A DNA stretch of 64,000 nt. Origin: Wyeomyia smithii. Its lineage: Eukaryota > Arthropoda > Insecta > Diptera > Culicidae. A program made the translations under genes and the position numbers. The notes below the pieces were generated by a model that saw nothing but the letters and a program-made list of their open reading frames with translations, searched no databases and was not told the origin of the DNA. This document shows, piece by piece, positions 56,075-64,000 of the stretch. Where the stretch lies: contig NC_073696.1 in NCBI RefSeq assembly GCF_029784165.1, positions 182,087,825-182,151,824 of the forward strand, read 5' to 3'. Positions within the stretch are counted from its first letter, which is position 1. Every line of letters starts with the position of its first letter.

Positions 56075-57335
56075 AAATTGCTTTGTCCGCCATTACTGAT
56101 TTATTTTTCGTTGGCGAATACCAGGCTGGTTTTCGACAAGGGCGTTCCACGAAGGATCAAATCTACAACCTGCGACAGATCCTCGATAAGTTCCAGGAGT
56201 ACAACTTACCGACACCATCTGTTTGTGGATTTCAGGGCGGCATACGACTCAGTGAAAAAAAACGAGCTGTGGCAGATCATGTTGGTTTCCCTACGAAACT
56301 AATTAAGCTGAGTCGTATGACACTGGAGGGATCGAAATCGTGCGTGCGGATAGCTGGCGAGACATCAGCCGCGTTCGTAACGTTAGATGGACTGAAACAG
56401 GAGGATGCGCTCTCCAACTTACTGTTCAACATCGTTCTTAAGGGTGCAGTACGCAGAGCAAACGTGGAAAGAAACAGTACGATCATCACGAAATCTCACA
56501 TGCTTCTTGGTTTTGCGGACGATATCGATATCATCGGTATCAACCGTAAGGCCGTGGAGGAGGCATTCGTACCTTTTAAGAAGGAAGCAGCGAGTTTGGG
56601 ACTTGTCATTAACTCTGCCAAAACGAAGTACATGGTAGTTGGCAGAGAGCGTGGGAGTCCCCGTGGTGTTGGTGCTGAGGTGGAGATAGACGGGAAACGA
56701 TTAGAAGTGGTTTATGAATTTGTTTATCTTGGTACGCTCGTGACATGTGACAACGATATAAGCCGTGAAGTGGAACGACGAATTGCAGCTGCGAACAGGG
56801 CCTTCTACGGACTACGTAACCAGCTGAGGTCCCGTAGTTTGCAAACTCGCACAAAACTAGCGCTGTATAGGACGCTGATTCTCCCGGTGGCCCTTCACGG
56901 ACATGAAGCATGGACACTGAAGGAAGCTGATCGACGAGTGCTCGGAGTTCTTGAGCGTAAAGTTCTGCGATCGATACTTGGCGGTAAACTAGAAGATGGA
57001 GTGTGGCGCAGACGCATGAACCACGAGTTGTACCAGGTATAAAAACATGCTGATATAGTGAAGGTAATACAGAGGGGTAGGCTTCAGTGGGCTGGACATG
57101 TGGCCAGAATGCCTGACGAGAGAGCCGCCAAAACTATCTTCAGTAGAGAACCAGGAAGAGGCTGTCGACTCCGTGGTAGGCCTCGCACGCGGTGGAAGAA
57201 GATACACTATCTGCTGGTGTACGAGGAGACTGGAAAACGGCTGCCCAAGACAGAAGAAGCTGGACATCTCTAATTCGTTCGGCCCTAGACCGGTGAACGG
57301 TCCGTTAGCCAACAAAGTGAATGTAAAGTAAGTAT
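56075..57335 (+). pseudogene. 5'-truncated RTE-like LINE, copy 2
   Basis: Begins inside the RT domain (VGEYQAGFRQGRSTKDQI). The box VDFRAAYDSVKKNELWQIM is in a different frame (56226-56290), so two shifts enclose it. The 319-codon frame to 57042 has LDGLKQEDALSNLLFN, LGFADDID (Asp146/Asp147), KRRIAAANRAFYGLR-like, LPVALHGHEAWTLKEADRR and RRMNHELYQV, then TAA. The same reading continues KHADIVKVIQRGRLQWAGHV to about 57200 and is then shifted. The 3' end is a short (GTAA)n-type tail near 57325. It is clearly the same family as 6476-8612. Confidence 0.87.
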
Positions 57336-60300
57336 TAGTTCTACGCCAAGCCATCAAAACTTCAAACTGCATATTCGACCCAGAACTGTTGTGTATGTGA
57401 AAGAGGATAAATTGAACTTCACGGAAAACGTTTGTTTCATTGGAAAATGCATACAAAATCTGACTAAATGATTGAATAAAACACTCATAAAAGATTAATA
57501 AAATCATAGTTTTGACACTATTTTTTAAAAATATGCCTAAATGATACTATTTTTAAGCTATGGGCATTAGATACATCAGAAAGTGAAGGGTTTTAATGGA
57601 CGTATTCATGGCCTAAACGCAGTTGTTGCTGATGTTTTGTAGATTCAATTGGTAGGTCATTGAAAAACAGGTCCTTTATTATGGTGTCGCGTTACAAAAA
57701 TAGTAGTTTTTCCGTATTGTGCAAATGTTACAAACTGTAGAAAAGTAGTATTCAGGATTTTCTTAGTACTCAATGAGACCTTTCTCAGCATATGCTGTTA
57801 TGTGAAATTGGTACATTCTACTCAAAATTACAATAGGGTCAAAGTTATGGTGTCGCCTTACGAGAATTTTATGTGTTTTTATAAAGTTACCAAAAACGAG
57901 TTTTTGAGCTTTTGGCAGTGTATATTGATAATACAACACGGAATCATGATGAATAAGAGTCATCTGCATCAAATTATATCCATCTAGAAGTGAGGAGTTT
58001 GCTTTCCACTGGAATTAGATCATTACATATTCAATGCCAATGGAAACCCATGGGAAATTACTATGGTATTACTAATGGTTTTCAGACAACATTAAAAATG
58101 TAAAAATATATTTGTGCTTGAAAATTAAAATAAATTATGGAAACGCGAATATATTATAATTTCAAAGATAGTGTGAAACAGTGTAATTGACTATTTTAAC
58201 CTCAAATAGACTTATGCTGTTTCTTAAGCCATTGATGCTAGGTTTAGCGTCTAGTTTTTATTTGCTTTTTGGCGTAAATACTGCTTTAACCAACCATGTT
58301 TTTTACGAAAAACACATCAACAATAATCATTGCTACATCACAGATAATTAAACAGAAACCTCACGTACACTACACATACTCTGGTAATGCTTTTGCTTCT
58401 AGTCAAAAAATGAAAACGTATCAAACCCAAACGATATACTAAATATTAAACGATGGGAGCTCGTTGGTCTTCAATGCTAAAACCTCCGAAACACGAAAAC
58501 AACCAGGCCAGTTACACTTCCCTTCGTTACTTGGGGAGTTGCTGGAAAATACCTTTTCAACACACGGTGGCGAACTAGCCTGTGGCTGACAGCCACCTTG
58601 ATAAAGCAATAAAAAAAACTTTTCAACATTTATTCAAACTCATCAAACTCTAGGTATATTATAAATTAACAATACTCCTACCAAACTCACTCAATATCTG
58701 ATGGTTACGTCACTACCTAATATTCCAACACACAAGCCACAACAATCCCCAAAAAAACGGATTCATTCGTGTTTTTCACATATTTTTTCTTACTTCAAGT
58801 ACATCTTGATATTTTTGTTTCTTGAAAACCTCAACAAGTTTGCAATTTGAGTGCAATTTTGAGTAAGATTGTAGCAGAAAAATCCAAACGAGACGAGTTG
58901 CTCGCCGAGGCTTCAGTGAAAGGGCCCAATGTTTCATAAAGATACAGCTATTTTTGTTTGCCAGTCGAAAAGTGGAGGGTGCGGAGTGATAGCTTTGCAT
59001 AAACTACTTGTTTCCCCTTGACTTCAAGGAAAAGTGTATCAAAAAAGGTTAAAATCTGAATGAGATGTAGATATATTAGTGGTAAAATAATATAAATCAG
59101 AAACGCCCCCATCGGCGTAACTTTGAACTAAATGTCATAGCATAAACTTATTGATATTAACCTAAACAACAACTTTGCCGAATATAGTATGACTAAAAAC
59201 TAATCATAATGCCCACATTTACAAAGCTCGCATTTTCGTAACGCGACACCATTTGCAGGAGACCGTTTTGCGTAACGCGACACCATTGACACACCGAAAT
59301 CATTTTGGGCACATTTCGCTAAAAATTCAGTGTTTCTATGTTTTAATATGTCAATTTGTTGGATTTTGTCTCCGGAACAAATGTCTAGAAGAAACCACGG
59401 TTCAAGAACTTACAGCAGAGCAGATATCTGAAATCGAAGGTTGAAAAGCGTTATTCAGTGATGGTGTCGCGTTACAAAATGTATCGGGTTGCAGTGCATG
59501 ATACAACTATCTAAATTGCTTAACCAACCCGTCATAAGAAAGTACATTTAGTTGGCATTATTCACGACCTGGTCAATCATATGCTCTTTAAGCTAATTTC
59601 TAATATCCAGCCTAAAATGTGCACCAAAGTCGGTTCCTCATGGTGTCGCGTTACGCTGGAATGTGTCATTAGCTTATACCTAATTATGTGATTTTCAATT
59701 ATTTGATGTCAACATTGCCAATGATTAACTTAGTTTTTATATGTTGAAAATGGCTGATTTAAGCTGGTATCACTTTTCGTAAGCCCTGCGTAATCCAAAT
59801 TCAGGTTGTAGACACTGAGCATTCGAAATACTGGCTACAATGCGTTCCGAATGCTAATATAATGCAAGACATGTAAAATGTCAGTATATAGAAGTAATAT
59901 CGCCTATTTTAATCTAGTTTAATTATGGTTTCGTATGTTCGCATGTTTAGCCTTCATATCAATACGACATTACTTATATGAAAAACGGAAAGACTTTCGT
60001 CGTTTTTGCCAATACATTACAAATAGTTGAAAGGCAATTACTGGTTGTGGGTGGAATAAATACAATTTATTGTTACAAACTGCTCCTCATTAGAAACTAT
60101 TATCTATGCCTATTTGAAATTAGGCTTCGTTTAACCGAATGAAATCAGATTCGAAAGGAGATGGCGAATAAGAGGTATTTTCGAAATTGAACGAATATTT
60201 GGTTCGATGATAAAAGAGGAAAATCTTTTGCTATTACAGTTGGCCATGGGTGGAGAAATTTTTAAGATTTTAGTTGTTTATCAAATCTGTCTACGAATAA

Positions 60301-60494
60301 ATGTGAAAAAGAATATACACTAAAAGCCGATTTTGAGCAAAAAAAATCGAGATAAAAGCTAGCTTTCAAATTGGAATTGAAAAGGTATGAATTGTTTCTC
60401 TAACTGAAAACTTGAAGTTATAACAAAACTTTTACTTTTTTTGCTAAGTGTATTTTTTACGCATTCTTTTTTCCTTAAAATTTAATCTCATACC
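57336..60494. other. Unassigned repeat-like region with a six-fold 15-mer
   Basis: ATGGTGTCGCGTTAC occurs at 57681 and 57847 (one mismatch) on plus, 59238 and 59272 on minus, and 59461 and 59640 on plus. No transposase or RT reading is seen, and open frames are short. It is probably a non-autonomous repeat with internal subunits. Confidence 0.5.
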
Positions 60495-60640
60495 TTGTTC
60501 ACTCTATTGCGGATATAATGTGATATCTTAATATCAGAATCCATACATTTGGTTCTTACGGGAAATTTGGTGTATGGTATTTGATATTAAGATAGGCGAT
60601 ATCGCATGATATCCGCTGTGGTGTGAACGGGTTATTTGGT
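60495..60640. repeat. Small hairpin MITE
   Basis: 'gcggatataatgtgatatcttaatatcagaatccataca' at the left is mirrored by 'tgtatggtatttgatattaagataggcgatatcgcatgatatccgc' at the right, with outer 'gttcac'/'gtgaac'. The loop is about 27 bases. No coding. Confidence 0.78.
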
Positions 60641-62049
60641 AGTTTTTCTATCAAAATCAAAGATTTGAGCTACGAAACTTTAAATAGAGTGTATGTCAAA
60701 ATACATACGTTAAAAAAATATACTCTGGCATCGAAACTAGTTCTCTTTCTCCGGCGACATACTCAACTCGCAGCAACGTGAACAAATCTTACTTTAAATC
60801 GGCGTCACTCAAAATTAGCTGAGAGGTCATTTGGTGTGGAAACTGTCTTATAACGGTCACGTTTACCAATTATGTTTATTTTTTCTTCCTCGTTACGCTA
60901 TAAAAAGTGAAAGCAGATATGTTACCTCATAATGTTATCTTTTTATAGGACTCGCGATATGTTAAAACATTTTCTCTCAACGTCCAATCCAACACAAAAA
61001 TTGAAAAATAAGGCCAACGTACTGGTCTTAAAGTTTAGTAACCTCTGTTTTGTGTCAACGAATGAGATAATAATATTCAGGTGCAAAAATTCTGCTCAAT
61101 TCGTTACCATGTCAGAGACTCTCAAACGACTTGAATGGAAATGTATGTATTTTCTGGCATATAAGTTGGGCATCGCATTGATGATAATAGATCAAAACCA
61201 TTTTCTAAAATTTCTAATAGGAAAACTAATTCTGACCAAAATTGCTGTAAACTATGAGAAACTTTAACTTGAAAAAATAGAATGAATAAAAACTGTCCGT
61301 TTTAGCAGCAGACACATAACGTAACGTTATTTATCGTCACAAAATAGTAAGGGTGGTGGCTGTTAGTATCCAAGTTTAATTTTTCGAGAAGCACTTACAC
61401 ATAAAGATTGTCCTGGTGTGAAGTATCGCAGTATTATACATAAAATGTTTGTTTCGTTCTAACTTTTCTAGCGCTCAAATGACAATGGAAAATGAAATAC
61501 AAGTTACAAACCGATAAATTTCCAAACAGGACATAAAGGCTTTAAGGGTAATAATATCCCATAGTTTATTACCAGAGTACTCGAATATCAAGCTTTTTCA
61601 TTGCTCACTGCCGTTTCAACTATAAGAGCGCATAGTGCCAAAAGGGTTTACGATGATGTAGTTCATAACAATTGATACTTGACTTATTGTGAAATGTTCA
61701 TCAACAATCTGTGTTCATCATACGCACAGAACGAACCTTCAGTTTTTGGGAAACTATATCAATATTATATTTTTTCCAAGATTTAAGCTATTATAATACT
61801 AAACAGCCAGAACACCAGTGATGCTCCGACTCTGATATGTATTCGACAATTATTTAGATTGAACAAGTCCCCTAAAACAGAAACTTTTTCAGAACCCTGC
61901 TGCATCGAATAAGTAAGCTTCCCATGTGCACGACAAAACGATATACAATGCATTCACACCGTGGTTTTCCGTGCCGAACCAACGGGCATTGATTGAGTGG
62001 TGTCATTGAAAGTGAAGTAACATTATTGAGTGTAGAGATAGGCACCTAC
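60641..62049. other. AT-rich sequence, nothing recognised
   Basis: The 111-codon plus-strand frame at 60932-61267 is unmatched and lacks splice or promoter context. Confidence 0.35.
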
Positions 62050-62250
62050 CTTTGTATGAGGTTAGGTCCACACATCAATTACCGTTCAATTTGTTTCGAT
62101 TATATTCGCGGACTGCTGGCACTAAAATTAACTCTCCGCTCACGTAGCCTTCGCGTATGTACACGCAAGTAAAGCACTAACACTGCGATGATTCTTTCGA
62201 AAACAAAAACATAACTCTATTTGCAGTGGAACAACCCCGCGTAACTGAAG
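62050..62250 (-). other. Possible 5' UTR exon of sdt
   Basis: A good donor (ATACAAAG|GTAGGT) reads on the minus strand at 62050. Upstream of it is moderately GC-rich, ATG-poor DNA. An initiator-like TTCAGTTACG occurs at about 62245. Location and strand suit a first exon of sdt or another gene. No transcript evidence is available. Confidence 0.28.
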
Positions 62251-63521
62251 AATTGATTGCCTACCGATGATGTTTCATAACATTTGGGTTTCCTTTCGTT
62301 AACTTTGAACGATTCACGCGAAATCAACAAGCGAATGAGCGTAAAACAAACGATTTTGCTCGGCACTGCGAAACTAAACTAAGCCTTGGCTTGCACTTCA
62401 CTTCGGAAGACACGTTCTCACCTCAGCAGATTTCCGATTAATCATCAGTAAAATATTTTTTCTTGCACACGTAGATCATTTCTTGTTAGCAAAAAAGCCT
62501 ATGTTTGTCTTTGTACACTGATTGGTGGGGCTTAAAATGTGATCGAAGCTTTCAGGTAATCATCTTAACGATTGACGATTCAATGCGCAATGTGAAGTGA
62601 GTCATGGGTTGCACATCAGGAATGCATTTGTCACTGCTCCGTCGTATTTGGTTCTCAAGTAAACTTACGATCGAGTTGCACTCTTTCACTCGCTTTTTTC
62701 GCGCAAAACCATTTTCAGCACTTTTCCCAGCGTGGCACTTTTTCTCTAGTAGTCATAGTGGTATTTAGATTAAAGTGACGTCGACAAATTTTACAAAAAT
62801 GGCCCGTTTTCTCTCGCGCACTCACTCAATGAAGATCATACCGCTCTGATGCTGCTATGATGTTGCGAGGTCTAAGCACAGGTATTGCGGTGTGTGTGTA
62901 CTAGCATTTCTTGCTATTCATGTTTCTGCTTTGGGGGGCCATTCCAGTGTTTAGGTTTACTCCGCGTTCGCCACAACCTGATGTCTTCCTTGTTGATTAA
63001 ACACGCTCTAATGCGAAGCAGAACAGAAGAGCGGAAGATGGACGAAAAGGAGGAAGAAGCTTAGTTTATGGGCTAGACAAAACTAGCTACATTCTTACAG
63101 AGATCTCCGTGACCCGCGAGATCGACTACGAACCCTATACACTCGTACACGACGAAGATGTTGGAACCACCACTTATTTTTTCACGTTGTTCTTCTCCAC
63201 GAAGTTTTAAAAGCTTACTATCGACGGTACTACACTACACTCACATACAAGGGCCCACCTGGCAGTGACCCACGTAAGATTGCACCTCGAATTTTCCTCT
63301 GCACAGCGCTTCATGTGATGCACTTTTTCGCCACAGGTAAAAGCTATGCTGTTTACCTTAAATTCAAAACAAATAGCAAATTGTTCTAGCGGAACTTTTG
63401 CTTGAAAGCACTTTTTAGAACATCCAAAAACTTATCGACGATCAACCGAACACTCGGTACTTCCAACGTGCTATCTCCAGTCCGGATCACGGCCTCGATT
63501 CACTCGACAAACTTATCTTAC
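62251..63521. other. GC-richer, repeat-poor region, possibly promoter-proximal
   Basis: No repeat family of the window is present for more than 1 kb, in contrast to the rest. GC content is higher. It may be the regulatory region of sdt or its upstream neighbour. Confidence 0.35.
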
Positions 63522-63646
63522 TGACTCCACTTCACATGCAGCACACTGCCAGCAAGCACATCCAGCCACTTGCGAAGCGAGATTTGTTTGTAGGCCACCG
63601 TTTTCATATACACACTGCGAGTGCTTCGGGCTTCGGCGGAAAACAT
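63522..63646 (-). CDS. Possible coding first exon
   Basis: An ATG at 63646 opens MFSAEARSTRSV, then MKTVAYKQISLRKWLDVLAG and SVLHVKWS, with a GC-rich third position (gtg gcc tac ... ctg cat gtg aag), and a strong donor (AGTCA|GTAAGA) follows 63522. The phase at that donor does not fit exon 50100-50230 directly, so if this belongs to sdt at least one exon lies between. The product is not recognised. Confidence 0.3.
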
Positions 63647-64000
63647 GATATATCGTACAATAACGCTACGGTTCTTGTTGGAGCGGGTAGAAAGGGTGTC
63701 TGATTCGTGGATAAATTCATGCGAGTGATATCGTAGTCTAGAAAAATATTTTTTCAGGTTAAGGTGGCTTAACCTGTTATAAACAAAGCATATTCGGAGG
63801 CGACGATTATGGTTTACTCTAATGTACATAAGACCTTTCACATTGCACAATGATCCAGAATCCAAATTTAGGGGGAAATTACAGCAATATTTTAAAGAAA
63901 AAATTTCTTCTACAAAACTGTTACATATGATGAAGCGCTTATTGAAAAAATATCAAAATTGCTTCAATTGTGCTCAAAATCGCAGGGATGAATCTATGTT
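63647..64000. other. Upstream sequence to window end
   Basis: The frame continues open in the minus direction to 63865, but composition turns AT-rich. Nothing further recognised. Confidence 0.3.

Overview
This is eukaryotic nuclear DNA and almost certainly from a mosquito, most likely a culicine with large, transposon-filled introns. The evidence is AT-rich sequence, short exons with GT/AG junctions scattered over more than 47 kb, and a dense mixture of mosquito-type repeats: non-LTR retrotransposons with tRNA-type SINEs, a Tc1/mariner transposase with D-37-E spacing, and many palindromic MITEs. I see no bacterial, viral, CRISPR, rRNA or functional tRNA content. The species cannot be determined from the window alone.

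The host gene is on the minus strand and reads right to left. Five exons at 50100-50230, 37274-37981, 37053-37174, 3095-3225 and 2462-3024 have matching splice phases and join into one open reading frame of about 551 codons. The peptide PHREMAVDVP spans the last junction. It is the Par-6 PDZ-binding motif of the Stardust/Pals1 (MPP5) family, so the gene is called stardust (sdt), the MAGUK scaffold of the Crumbs polarity complex. The L27, PDZ, SH3 and guanylate-kinase exons must lie to the left of the window. The 236-codon exon at 37274-37981 is Asn/Ser/Thr-rich, begins and ends in phase 0, and so can be skipped in frame. A GC-richer area at 62-63.7 kb may hold upstream or 5' exons.

The intron between 3226 and 37052 (33.8 kb) and the 12.1 kb intron before it hold most of the mobile elements. 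From left to right: a SINE with an internal tandem array (1-915); a mariner fragment; an RNase H fragment; a truncated RTE-like LINE joined to a SINE (6.3-8.6 kb); a long non-coding repeat family (8.6-9.7 and 31.4-32.8 kb); a nearly full-length CR1/Jockey-superfamily LINE (16.1-20.4 kb); a DD37E transposase pseudogene (22-23 kb); a 356-bp foldback (28.8-29.15 kb); and, on the right side of exon 37274-37981, an R1-like LINE (39.7-46.2 kb) that contains a second CR1-like LINE and a SINE. The 51-56 kb stretch is a mosaic of MITEs plus a second RTE-like copy. None of the retroelement reading frames is intact, so these are relics and not active genes.

Other items of note are a possible nested plus-strand gene at 35.2-36.0 kb (a perfect TATA box upstream of an open frame with a signal-peptide-like start), a 15-base motif present six times in 2 kb at 57.7-59.7 kb, and two elements with exact target-site duplications that fix their boundaries. 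All calls rest on reading the sequence; nothing was searched against a database.
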